Of a DNA stretch of 64,000 nucleotides, positions 53,155 to 63,172 are shown piece after piece (within the stretch, counting starts at the first letter, position 1; each line of letters opens with the position of its first letter). Source of the DNA: Cryptomeria japonica (Eukaryota; Streptophyta; Pinopsida; Cupressales; Cupressaceae); assembly GCF_030272615.1 (NCBI RefSeq), contig NC_081408.1, positions 60,596,114 through 60,660,113 of the forward strand, written 5' to 3'. The position numbers were made by a program, and so were the translations under genes. The notes beneath the pieces are model-generated. The model had not been told where the DNA came from. It saw only the letters and a list, made by a program, of their open reading frames with translations, and did not search any database.

Positions 53155-55379
53155 CTAAAAGCTCCCAATGCACAGCCAATGTGGGATAATTATCTTATGC
53201 CTGGGACTGCACTTCTGAGCTTTTCCTTGAGCTTTAATGGTGGCCTTTTACATTTACTTTAAAATTTCTATTTGCCTTTCCTCCAACCAGCACGCTACAC
53301 TTTACACCATGAATTTGGCTAATAAATTCTTTATTCTTTTCAAAAACACTGCCCTCCACACAGCCCCTTGCACTTGCCTGGAGGTTTCCATGGTTTTACC
53401 AGCCAATGCGCAGGCCCAATCAATTACATTGCTCTATTTCTATGGGCTGCTATCACCTTATGTGCCATGCAAGAGGGGAGGTATTGGCAAGTTTTACCTT
53501 TGCTTGGACATTTCTGTAGATTTCCTCTTCACCATGCCATGCAAAGGGAGATCTTTGGCTGGCATTTATCAAACTCATTTGTTTATGGGAGCCTTCCTCA
53601 TCACCACATCCAACATTAGCTTACAACTGCTCTACTAATTATCTTTTGCAATAAAGTTTAATGTGCCTCCAAATAGCCACGTGAGGAATAAGAGACTGCA
53701 GCCATTGCCATTTGCTTGATGGTTTTAACCATTGTTGCTGCTGCCAATGCACTTGCTAAAGGTTTTAACAGTCTTCTCCATTGGATTGTTGCATTGGATT
53801 TGGGGGGACACCCATAGTTTGCATTTGATTGGCATGAAAACCTCCTACGTGACCATGCCAAAAGATTTGCTTGGAAGCTTAAACACTTCCCAAACTCCAC
53901 GCACATTGCATTTGGTGCAGTCTAAAAACCCCCCACACAGAGGAAGGAATGGGTGTTTGTTGGGCTTCACGCTTGCCAAAAGAATTTGTTTAAAATTTGT
54001 TTAAAAACCTTTTCACCATTTCACTCCACACATGGAGGATTTGGCTTCATGCAGCTGCTTAATATTTCATGTCAATCTTTATTGCTGAGGGAACATTTGA
54101 CATTACATTTGTCAATTTGAATTTTCCATTTTTCTTAAGCTACTGAAAGTCTTCTCAATTCATGAAAACTGAACAATTTGCCACAAAAAATTAGTGCACA
54201 AGCATGGGCCAGGTCGGGCCCCAAAGTGGGTCCGACTAAAAAAAATTTCATTTTCAAGTGACTGGCCTTCGAAATGCTTTAGGAACTTCAAACACACCTC
54301 TGGAATCGATCGGCACCATTTTCGGATCATAAAATTGCATTTTACATCCTTCAGGCAATTACGCCACAATTTTCGCATTTAATCGCGAAGACGTAATTTT
54401 CAAACCTGTCAAAACACCTTTCTGGAGCTCGCCATCTGACAGGCATGTACTTTGATATACAAGGATGAAATCTACCAAACGGTTTCTCAAGACGAGTCCC
54501 GATCGAAGAGATATTAATTTCCGAAAACGGCCAACTGGCTTTGTCGACACTGCGGACCTGATGAAGTCAATGTTCTGGCAACACATGATGCCTTTCTCAA
54601 AAATATCAAACGACCTCCATGGGTCCTCAAATTTGAAACATAGGTACCTTAAAGTACACATTAAATCTTTGAATTCTTATTTTGATCACCAGACTGATAG
54701 GATGCAAACGGTGCGCTCACGAAAACGGCTACATTAACTGATCTAACACTGGAAGTGCGGATAACTGAATTTGATGGCAAAATGAGTCCTTTTGAAAACC
54801 GATCAAACGGATTGATAAAAGCTTGAAATTTTAAATGTAGCTCACAATTTATACCAACATTAGCCCGGAACAAACATTCTGATATGACGCTCACCAGGAC
54901 ATTTGTACACTTGTGCAAACATCACAAACTACAAACGGATTTGGCTATGAAAATGGAGCAAACGGATTCGTTAGGACTTGAAATTTTGTAGGTTGACTCA
55001 CATTTATGCATAGAATTGAATCCACTTTGAATTTATTCATGACAATCAACAGGGAAAAAGATATAATCACTCAAAGTAGGCTACTTAATAAAATTTGCAC
55101 TTGTGCCTGGAATGCACTTTCAGCTCACCCCTCAAAACGGGTACTTGATAAACTTCTCCAAACTGAATTCTGAAAGTTGCAACACATTGAATAGGCCAAA
55201 TGAAAGGTGTGGGACATGAATCTCGAGCCTTACCCTCTCAAAATCAACTGAGTCCATTTTACCCCCTTGCAAAGTAGGCCATTCAAACTGACTCATTTGG
55301 GTACTTTTCTGACATGCAGGGCAAAATTTTGAAATGGGCCTCTAAACTTAATTCAATTTTAATCAGTCCCAACACTACA

Positions 55380-55618
55380 ATCATTTTTGCTTCTATTATA
55401 TTGAAAGCTACAGACGGTGCAAGGCACAATCGAATGGATCCCAATGCCTTTCTATCTAAAATGTCCCACTCTTCATCTGACATTGTGGTTGCTTTCTTTG
55501 CCTTTCCTTCCAATGGCTGCCACAGATCCTTTTGATATAGGTAATCCTCCATCTGCATTTTCCATAACTGATAATTCTGGCCATTAAAATTTTTGACCTT
55601 GAATTTGAAATCCTCCAT
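55380..55618 (-). pseudogene. Copia H Gag N-terminal part
   Basis: The start ATG at 55618 gives MEDFKFKVKNFNGQNYQLWK, followed by QMEDYLYQKDLWQPLEGKAK, DEEWDILDRKALGSIRLCLA and SVAFNIIEAK, the Tnt1-type Gag N-terminus. The frame then runs into giant solo LTR I. It begins 47 bases after the primer site. Confidence 0.92.
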
Positions 55619-55664
55619 TGCTCCCACTCAAATCTGAAAGTCCTGCCAAATTACAGAAAACCTC

Positions 55665-55676
55665 ACTCTGATACCA
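55665..55676 (-). other. Primer binding site of copia H
   Basis: The minus strand reads TGGTATCAGAGT two bases after the LTR. It differs only in the last base from the initiator Met-tRNA complement. Confidence 0.93.
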
Positions 55677-55678
55677 AT

Positions 55679-56026
55679 TGTTAGTGTTTCAATCAAATCC
55701 GAAGCAAATATGAACTAACAATTATATGTAGATCTAAATACAAAAGATAAAGGAATAAAACAAGACACAGATAACACAGAGATTTAACGTGGTTCACCCA
55801 GAGTGGGTTACATCCACCATACATAGTCATCCTATCTTTCTTATTATCCAGCGAAAATAGTACATAAACCTCTCTATGCCTTAAGCATCCCAACTGCTTA
55901 TAACATGTGTTTTTAGGGCAACAGACAAAGTCGACCTTTTTAGGGTTTCATTACAATGTCAGTTTTCGTCAACGAAAAATGTGCTGAGTGTACAGTACTT
56001 TGCTAATGAGTCGCCACATATCAACA
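55679..56026 (-). repeat. 5' LTR of copia H
   Basis: The 348-bp LTR opens TGTTAGTGTTTC and closes ATATCAACA. It includes GATTTAACGTGGTTCACCCA, typical of Tnt1-like LTRs. It is followed by CAATC, the intact target duplication copy. Confidence 0.92.
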
Positions 56027-56031
56027 CAATC

Positions 56032-56440
56032 CTCCATGTCAAATGCTTTCAACACTTCCTTTACATACTTACTTTGACAGATAAATATTCCACCATCCAA
56101 TTGTTGGACCTGTAACCCAATGAAAAACTTTATTTCACCAATAAAAGAAATTTCAAATTCTTTCTTCATCTCCTCAACAAACCCCATACATAAATAATCA
56201 TCACCTCCAAAAATTATATCATCTATAAATACTTGAGCTATTAATACTTTGTCTCCATTAGTATTAAGATAAATGTTATTATCCTCACTGGTATGTTGAA
56301 ATCTTATCTTGATCAGATGTGCATGCAATATTTCAAACCATGCTCTCGGTGCCTACTTCAATCCATACAATTCCTTATGCAAATTGCAAACCATATCTTT
56401 ATTCTTAGTTAAAGAAAATTTGTCTGGTTGTTCTCTGTAC
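56032..56440 (-). pseudogene. Copia F reverse transcriptase, second part
   Basis: Between insertions J and H the frame reads VYREQPDKFSL, then ELYGLK, a stop, APRAWFEILHAHLIKIRFQH, the catalytic FIDDIIFGGDD and FFIGLQVQQLDGGIFICQSK. It ends KEVLKAFDMEDC, where copia H begins. The Val of V-D-D is Ile and the aspartates are intact. It joins RNase H at 49074. Confidence 0.92.
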
Positions 56441-57121
56441 ACTTCTATTAGTATTATGGATGTGTTGCATTGGTTTTGTCATTGATGTCAACACTTTTCA
56501 ACACTTATCCTTGTGGAGATCTTTGTTTATGTTCACCAGCATGTTCAGTGACTTATGCACAGTCACCAGTATCTGGTTCACCGGTAGGTTATATTATTCA
56601 TTGGCACTTAGGATGATCTGTTATCATCTAGAGATTACTTGGTTATGTCGAAGACATTGTTTGGACACTTGGTTTTGGTGATTTGATTATTGGTACAATT
56701 GAATTTGCATATTTATTGTTACCGGCAAATAGATCTAGGTTGTGGACCGACAAGCATTATCTATTCCAGATCAGCACGACATGTTATGGAGATGATTTGT
56801 TATTATTGTAAATGCATTGAGCCGACATCACGCATCACATATTGATTCATTTGTAATTGATTTAATTGTAAAATCTTAGTGAGTCGACCTACACAATTGG
56901 GCTTAAGTTTTGGTATATATGTAAGATCTCATTTATGAGATTATGTAGAAGAGAAGGTGAAAGAGGATTGTAATAAGGTATATGCGAATATAAGCAGAAC
57001 TATACACACAGACATCGTTTGAAGATTTAAGGAAGGTATGAAGAAGACAAGCAGAGCTTAAACCAGTACTGAATCCAGCATATGAAGATGCTATTTTGAG
57101 CAGTACATTATCATTGGATTT

Positions 57122-57824
57122 TGTTAGGATTGATGATAGTCCCAAAGATACTGAGAGGGGGGGTGAATCAGTATCTAACCGGTTAACAGATTCTTTAACC
57201 TTATTAAGTATTTTACATTCCAAAATAGTGTACCGGGAAACAAGAATTAATGCAATAAATAGGAACAGTAAAGACAACATACAAAACACACCATAACACA
57301 AGATGTTTAACGAGGAAAACTGGTGTGGGAAAAACATCAGTGGGATTTGTGACCCACAATATTCACTCACTGGCAAATGAATGTATATTACTTACAAGAG
57401 GGGCCTGCACATGCAGGAAGGCCAATTGCCTAGAGCTCACTGCTCAATCACAAAAAGGAAGTCTCACTGACTTACAAAATGGATTATGAAGATCCAATAT
57501 AATGTACTACTACAATTCAGTATCTGCTATGCTAGGTTCAGTACCGGTTTAAGCTCATTCAATAACCATAAACCTTATACAAAATCTACCTTAATATTCG
57601 CTCATCACTTCTACCATGTATCCATCCTGTCTTCTATATCAAAATGATTTTCAAGATCTCATACATATATGAGTCTTATTACAATATGCCATGTCGGCTT
57701 TACAAAAGATATTTACAATTAAATACAATAAACAAAATCATGTCGGCTGGGGTGCTAGTATTGTTGTCGTTGCCGGTGAAGTGTTTGTCGGTGTTGATGC
57801 CTGCCAGTGTCGGTGCATGAAGAT
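57122..57824 (-). mobile_element. Inverted, 5'-truncated copia LTR K inside solo LTR J
   Basis: The + strand begins TGTTAGGATTGATGATAG with a G-tract hairpin, so the U5 end is complete and in the opposite orientation to J. Its body matches the reverse complement of J and G (for example GAGCTCACTGCTCAATCAC against the GAGCACTGAGCTC region). The other end, at GGTGCATGAAG, lies inside U3, so the LTR start is missing. Flanks carry ATCATTGGATTT (57110-57121) and ATCATTGAATTT (57825-57836) rather than a 5-bp duplication. Confidence 0.75.
57146..57176. other. G-tract hairpin, LTR K
   Basis: AGATACTGA (57146-57154) pairs perfectly with TCAGTATCT (57168-57176) around GAGGGGGGGTGAA. Confidence 0.9.
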
Positions 57825-58153
57825 ATCATTGAATTTAACCATCCAATTGTAGTCGGTGTGACTCCCATTTTGTGATTGAGCACTGAGCTCTAGGTAGTTG
57901 GCCTTTCTGCATGTGCAGATCCCATTTGTACACACATACTATCTATAGTAGTATCATCTGATTGTGGGTAAAGTTTCCCATCGTGTTTTTTCCCCTTATA
58001 GGTTTTCCACGTACAAATAACTGTGTTATGTGTTGTGTATGTTATTTTTGTTTTTGTTTCATGCATTAAACTTTACTGGTATTGTTATTAACTATTAAAC
58101 TATCTATCGGTATTAAGTTTGGTTAAGCTATATTTGGGTTGAAATTAATAGAA

Positions 58154-58181
58154 AACTGATTCACCCCCCCCCCTCTCAGTT
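58154..58181. other. C-tract hairpin, solo LTR J
   Basis: AACTGA (58154-58159) pairs with TCAGTT (58176-58181) around a loop of T, TCA and a run of ten Cs with CTC. It lies 17 bases before the LTR end. Confidence 0.85.
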
Positions 58182-58203
58182 GCCTCCGGGTCCTAACAAC
58201 TTC

Positions 58204-59113
58204 TTCCTCAAGGATGCCATTAAGAAACACAGATTTAACATCCATCTGGTATACCTTAAATATTTTAAATGTAGCATAAGCAAGTAACATTCTGACTCCT
58301 TCCAATCTCTCCACTAGTGCAAAGGTTTCTCCATAGTCTTCTCCTTCTTCTTGTGCATAGCCTTTGCATACCAACCTTGCTTTATTCCTCACAACCTTGC
58401 CTTCTTCATTCAACTTGTTTCTAAAGACCCATTTAGTGTCGACCACATTCTTATCTTCTGGTCTAGGAACAAGTGTCCATGTCTTCTTCTTCTCAATTTG
58501 ATCCAATTCCTCATTCATGGCATTAATCCAATCATCATCCTTCAATGCCTCTCTTTCTGTTTTAGTCTCTATAGTTGAAATCAGATAGGAAGTTTCTATG
58601 ATTTTCCTTCTTGTTTGTACACCAGCATTTTTATCTCCTATAATTTTTTCTTTTGAATGATGCAGTCTGACATATCTTGGTATTATCAGTTTCGATGTTG
58701 TGCCTTCTGCTTCATGTTCTTCATCACTATCTTCATTTACTGGTTGAGCACCTATTTCTACATTGTTTTGCTCACCATTCTTTTGTACCTCCAGTTCAAT
58801 AAACACAAGTTTATCTTCATCTTTCTCAGGTTTAGATCTATTGGTCTCATCAAACTTCTTAGAGAGTTCATCTACCTTCACATTAGCACTCTCAATGATC
58901 TTTTTTGTTCTTTTGTTATAACATTTGAAAGCCTTACTCTTTTTAGAGTAACCAAGAAAAATACCTTCACCATGCTTTGCATCAAAATTTCCAGTGTATT
59001 CATCACATTTAATAAAACATCCACTCCCAAAAATTTTAAAGTAACTTACAATAGGAGTCTTTCCATGCCATAATTCATAAGGTGTTTTTTTTGTAACCTC
59101 TCTTGACAACTAC
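58204..59113 (-). pseudogene. Copia F integrase C-terminus and first part of RT
   Basis: The open frame from 59109 reads KTPYELWHGKTPIVSYFKIF and GIFLGYSKKSKAFKCYNKRT (integrase C-terminal region), then an acidic linker. RT follows: [59 protein letters not shown] and [19 protein letters not shown]. At that point solo LTR J begins, and the frame carries on for about 25 residues into the LTR before stopping at 58123. Confidence 0.93.
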
Positions 59114-59700
59114 TCAGTTCAAAGTGTAAACAGCAATGGTGACTGCTTCTCTCCAAAACATTTTCGGTACTTCACCTTGAATCAGCATGGTTCTAGCACC
59201 TTCAAACATTGTTCTATTCATCTTCTCTACTATCCTATTCTGTTGTGGAGTTCTAGGAGCTGACATATGCCTCTTGATTCCCTGTTCATCACAGAACTTC
59301 ACAAATTCATCAAAAGTAAATTCTCCACCCCAATCAGATCTTAGACATTTTAAATTCTTGCCAGTTTCTTTCTCAACTAAAGATTTTAATGCTCTGAATT
59401 TACTGAATGCCTCTAACTTTTCTCTTAGCAAAGTTAGCCACATCATCTTGGAAAAATCATCAGTGGAAATCATGAAATATTTATCACCAAAATAACTCTT
59501 AGTCGTCATAGGACCACAAAGATCAGTATGAACCAAATCAAGGATATTTTCTGATTTGAAAGACTTACTCTTGAAAGATACATAATTCATCGTACCCATT
59601 TGACAGTCTTTACATAACACATTATCTAGTTTAACAAGTTGGGGCAAACCTCTCACAATACTTAATTTACTCACCTTTATCAAATTGTCAAAATTAACAT
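59114..59700 (-). pseudogene. Copia F integrase core and HHCC region
   Basis: A 189-residue frame (59683-59114) shows IVRGLPQLVKLDNVLCKDCQ (zinc-binding C-x2-C), ILDLVHTDLCGPMTTKSYFG (first Asp), LKCLRSDWGGEFTFDEFVKF (second Asp) and MSAPRTPQQNRIVEKMNRTM (Glu region, reading R-I-V-E). The D-D-E residues are present. It ends near VAVYTLN at a stop before the C-terminal part. Confidence 0.93.
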
Positions 59701-59722
59701 GACAAAATCTCTTGTGCTATAA

Positions 59723-60300
59723 TCAGATGTCTTCAATGTTTGCCACCAAACAACTATTCACATTAGTATTCAGATAAAAAATATTACCTCTTGTCTTCTT
59801 TCCAGTAGCAATGAATTCTCCATTATTTCCAAGAATCCTGCACACTCCATTTTTAAATTCTAAAAGATAACCCTTATCATTTAATTGACCAACACTCAAA
59901 AGGTTATTCTTTAATCCATCAACCCAAAAGACATCATCCGCATTGCTTTTTCCATTTAATGGAATTGTTCCTTTACCTTTAACCATGCATGGTGAGTTGT
60001 TACCAAATCTTACTATACCTCCGTCAAATTCTTCAAGGGATAATAACTTGGTTCTATCACCGATCATGTGGTATGAGCAATCACTATCTATTATCCATTC
60101 ATCACTGCTATCCATGTGATACACCAATGCCTTTTCATCAGTTGGATCTACCTTCACAGCAACAAACACTATCTCCTCATTGTCATCTTCTTTTGATTCT
60201 TCACCAACTACTCCTTCCTCAACTGCAACATAACAATGTTTTTGTCCTTTTCCTTTGCACTTTCTGAATTTCTCTTTCTTATCAATGTTAGGATAGTTAG
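59723..60300 (-). pseudogene. Copia F protease and pre-integrase
   Basis: The frame includes WIIDSDCSYHMIGDRTKLLS. The catalytic Asp is kept but the Gly of D-S-G is Asp (GAT), which should disrupt the active site. FDGGIVRFGNNSPCMVKGKG, VFWVDGLKNNLLSVGQLNDK and TGKKTRGNIFYLNTNVNSC follow. A stop at 59723 separates it from the integrase zinc-binding region. Confidence 0.92.
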
Positions 60301-61151
60301 CAACTATGTGTCCAGTTTTACTGCAAGAGAAACACTTCAAGCATAATTTACCTTTATACTTACCGATGCCTCTAGGAAAGTTTTTAGCCAATAATGCCTC
60401 AAGTTCCATTAGATGATTTTCATTATCATCCTCACCTCTGCTATTGCCATGACTAGACCTGTAGTCATGATTATGACAAATATCCTTTCCTTTCCTAACA
60501 TATGTACTGCTAACAAAATCTTTAAAAGTGGATTCGGATGGTTTTGAAACACTATTATCAAAGTTGTTTAACTCAAACTCAATCAACTTTCCAATAAGAG
60601 CATCAACAATGACTTTATTTTTAGAGATAGATCTCGGTTCTTGAATTGCAAAAACTATAATAGCGTACTATGGTAGGAGAGTTCTAAGCATTTTACTAAC
60701 AACAATATCATCATCAATCTTTACCTCCAACACTCTTAATACCACCTACAACTTCTTAATTCCTTTGACCATATTATACAATCTTCTCATCAACAGCCAT
60801 TTTCATGTCATCAAATTTTCCTCTTAAACTCTCTTCTTTTGCTCTTTGAACATGTTCATCTCCCCCATAAATCAATTCTAATTTCTCTCATACCTCAAAT
60901 GCAGTTTCTAATCCATTAACATCTATATAGTTAGAATTAGATAATGTACTTACAATTGCTTCCAATTCTTGAATGTTTTTGCGTTGTTCTTTAAGCTCAT
61001 CCAGTGTCAAGGGGTTGGTAGTAGGAGCAACATACTTGTTCATCACATGATTCCAATACTGAGCACCCAATCCTTTAATGTATATCTTCATCTAGTCTTT
61101 CCATATCTGGTAGTTGTCCTTGGTAAACTTGGGACCCTCCTTCTTCATCAT
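60301..61151 (-). pseudogene. Copia F Gag
   Basis: The start ATG at 61151 gives MMKKEGPKFTKDNYQIWKD and then a TAG. The frame resumes MKIYIKGLGAQYWNHVMNKY (61091-60888). A frame-broken middle is followed by the C-terminal part from 60586 with the knuckle CFSCSKTGHIVANY. The last Cys ligand is Tyr (TAT), as in copia A. The Gag frame is continuous with the protease. Confidence 0.9.
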
Positions 61152-61207
61152 CTTTCTTCAGGATCTTTCCCTCAAGTTGTTAAGCTTTCTGCACATAGAG
61201 GACCAAT

Positions 61208-61219
61208 TCTCTAATACCA
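61208..61219 (-). other. Primer binding site of copia F
   Basis: The minus strand reads TGGTATTAGAGA two bases after the LTR end, the same variant as in copia A. Confidence 0.9.
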
Positions 61220-61221
61220 AT

Positions 61222-62203
61222 TGATAATCTTAGAGGATCTGGTTAATACTGAGATGGGGGCGAATCAGTATTAACAATAATTTCAATCTTAAAACTTGAA
61301 CTTATAAAAATTCTTCAAATAAAACATAAACCAATAGTAAACTCTTTACAATTACCTGTAATCACTAATAACCAACTGTTAAACTGATTTATCAGAACAA
61401 CTCATTAAGTGTTCATCAATATGCATAAACTGAAAGTAAAACATAACAACACATAAAAACATTCATCAAATGAACGCCATGTTTTTCATGTAGAAATGCA
61501 AATAGGGAAAAACCACAGTTGGAATTGGTACCCACAAAAATTGTTCACTCTTTCAGAATGTGTCATGTTAGGACCCTAGCCCAGTTAGAAGCTTGCAATG
61601 ATGCCCTGTAAGGAGAAAACCCTATTAGGAGTCACTCGGTTAAGGGATTTAGATGATGAGCCCTGTTAGGACCAACCTCGCAAGATGATTAACACTCTAA
61701 TATAGAGCTAACTGATTAAGGGATTTACAATGTAAGGCATGTTAGGACCTACCCGGTTAAGGGATTTTGACTGTTGTAATTGTTAGAGAACAACATTGAA
61801 TGGTCTAGGTACAACACTTAATTACTCGCTTGATTAGATCCAATTAAGCTCCAAATCTACAACACTCTGCCAGATCTCATACTCTAGTTCGGCTTCACAC
61901 TTTTCTCAAAACCACCGACACTCCAAACATTAACTTTACCGACATAAATAACCTTTACAGCTTAGTTGGTTACAAAACCCTAATACCTACAACATAGATC
62001 ATCACAGATATTTTACATCTCATTACAAAGAATCATTTATTGTCATGGATCATTACAATCAATTAAAAATTAATTACAACCACTAAATGATCATCGCATC
62101 TTGATCTAATACAAATTAAAACCCTTAGAACACTTCTCTAAGAACTTTTCATATTCCCAAGAAATTTGCTTTCCAAATGCACCAAAACACCTTTCAAACA
62201 TTT
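61222..62203 (-). repeat. 5' LTR of copia F, interrupted by copia G
   Basis: It is collinear with 46470-47455 up to CACCTTTCAAACATTT, where copia G begins. The remaining roughly 0.5 kb of this LTR must lie beyond the right edge. Confidence 0.9.
61242..61275. other. G-tract hairpin, copia F 5' LTR
   Basis: GTTAATACTGA (61242-61252) pairs perfectly with TCAGTATTAAC (61265-61275), an 11-bp stem around GATGGGGGCGAA. Confidence 0.92.
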
Positions 62204-63101
62204 TGTTGGCATTATACACTCAGATAAGAATGGTTGATGTTGTCATTGATGGAAACCAATTGGTAACATGGTTCACAGGTTACACTAGCAACAGACATCA
62301 TCTATTGGCACCGACAGTCATTACAAGGTTTATTCACACCGACATCTAGTCCACACCAGCAACAGATTATACCGACACTCTTTGATTTGGAAATAATATT
62401 ATTTTGTATTGCAATTATATTTGTATAGACGACATGATGTATTGTAAAGACTCATATATGTATGAGATCTTGTAGGTCATTTTGTGTAGTAAGTGGAATG
62501 TAATAAGTGGTATATGAGATATTGTAGGTTATGATACCGGATAGTTTTTTATGCATTTTGATGTGTCTGATTTGAGAGCGAAGAAGAAGCACAGCAAAGT
62601 GAAGACTATTCTATGAAAGCGGAATCATTTACAGACAAGGTTTTTCTGTTATGGTATCAGATAGAGCTTAAACCGGTATTGAATCTAGCATTGCAAATGC
62701 TATTTTGAAGCTGTACATTGTTAATGGATTTAACCATCCAATTGTAGTCAGTGGGACTCCATTTTGTTGTTGAGTAGTGAGCTCTAGGCTGTTGGCCTTC
62801 CTGTATATGCAATCTCTTATTGTACTGAGTAATATTTATTCATATTGCCCAGTGAGTAAATATTGTGGGTCACAAATCCCATCGAGGTTTTTCCCTTACC
62901 GGGTTTCCTCGCCTAAAATATATTTGTTATGGTGTGAATTGATGCTTATACTTTTGTTTCTCTTTACTACATTATTATTTGTTTACCGGTATACTAATTT
63001 GGGTTGTAAAGTTGCAAATAAGTTTAAATATTTCATCTACTAGTTAGACACTGATTCACCCCCCTCTCTCAGTGTCTTTGGGACTAACCAAGTAATTAAC
63101 A
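62204..63101 (+). repeat. 5' LTR of element G
   Basis: The LTR opens TGTTGGCATTATACACTC and closes GTAATTAACA. It is collinear with solo LTR J outside the K insertion, and with the reverse complement of K. Confidence 0.9.
63047..63076. other. C-tract hairpin, element G LTR
   Basis: GACACTGA (63047-63054) pairs perfectly with TCAGTGTC (63069-63076) around TTCACCCCCCTCTC. It lies 25 bases before the LTR end and 27 before the primer site. Confidence 0.92.
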
Positions 63102-63103
63102 AT

Positions 63104-63116
63104 TGGTATTAGAGCC
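63104..63116 (+). other. Primer binding site of element G
   Basis: TGGTATTAGAGCC follows the LTR by two bases. It differs at one position from the initiator Met-tRNA complement over 12 bases. Confidence 0.92.
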
Positions 63117-63172
63117 TAGTCCTCTATTTGCATAAGCCTAACAGCTTGAGGAATATTCTGAAACCAGTACTG

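Larger units (their letters stand above)
51433..55374. mobile_element. Giant solo LTR I (3942 bp), nested in copia H gag
   Basis: The element runs from TGTTGTTCACC to AGTCCCAACA with short inverted ends TGTTG/CAACA and target duplication CTACA at 51428-51432 and 55375-55379. It has no coding domain and no internal LTR pair that I can see. A GC-rich island (52630-53110) precedes a strong TATA box at 53145, which fits a long U3 on the + strand. It is unrelated by eye to giant LTRs 1 and 2. A 133-residue frame at 53237-53638 shows no known motif. Confidence 0.82.
49076..56026 (-). mobile_element. Tnt1-like copia element H, internally deleted, nested in F
   Basis: The 5' LTR is at 55679-56026 (348 bp). 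The 3' LTR survives only as 49076-about 49307. TG/CA ends are flanked by CAATT (49071-49075) and CAATC (56027-56031), a 5-bp duplication with one later change. Gag, protease and integrase are of the Tnt1-94 type. A deletion removed RT, RNase H, the polypurine tract and the start of the 3' LTR. Giant solo LTR I sits in its gag (51433-55374). Confidence 0.9.
56446..58198 (+). mobile_element. Copia solo LTR J, carrying inverted LTR K
   Basis: The target duplication ACTTC (56441-56445 and 58199-58203) lies in the RT of F at the E-E-E-V-Y motif. The start reads TATTAG, probably from TGTTAG, and the end is TCCTAACA. The sequence is collinear with the 5' LTR of copia G (62204-63101): TTGTCATTGATG near the start, GAGCTCTAGG in the middle and CTGATTCACCCCCC near the end. 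About 0.7 kb in the middle is the inverted insertion K. Confidence 0.87.
46470..62203 (-). mobile_element. Ty1/copia element F, multiply interrupted, right end outside the window
   Basis: The 3' LTR is at 46470-47977 and the 5' LTR starts at 61222, where copia G interrupts it at 62204. Internal minus-strand coding covers gag to RNase H. Copia H (49076-56026) lies between RT and RNase H. Solo LTR J (56446-58198) lies inside RT. Rejoined around each insertion, the polyprotein is continuous. Because the outer part of the 5' LTR is beyond G, its target duplication cannot be checked. Confidence 0.9.

Noticed and set aside
53237-53638. 133-residue + strand frame in giant LTR I
   Set aside because: There is no recognisable motif, an overlapping frame is also open, and it lies downstream of the LTR TATA box in probable R/U5 sequence.
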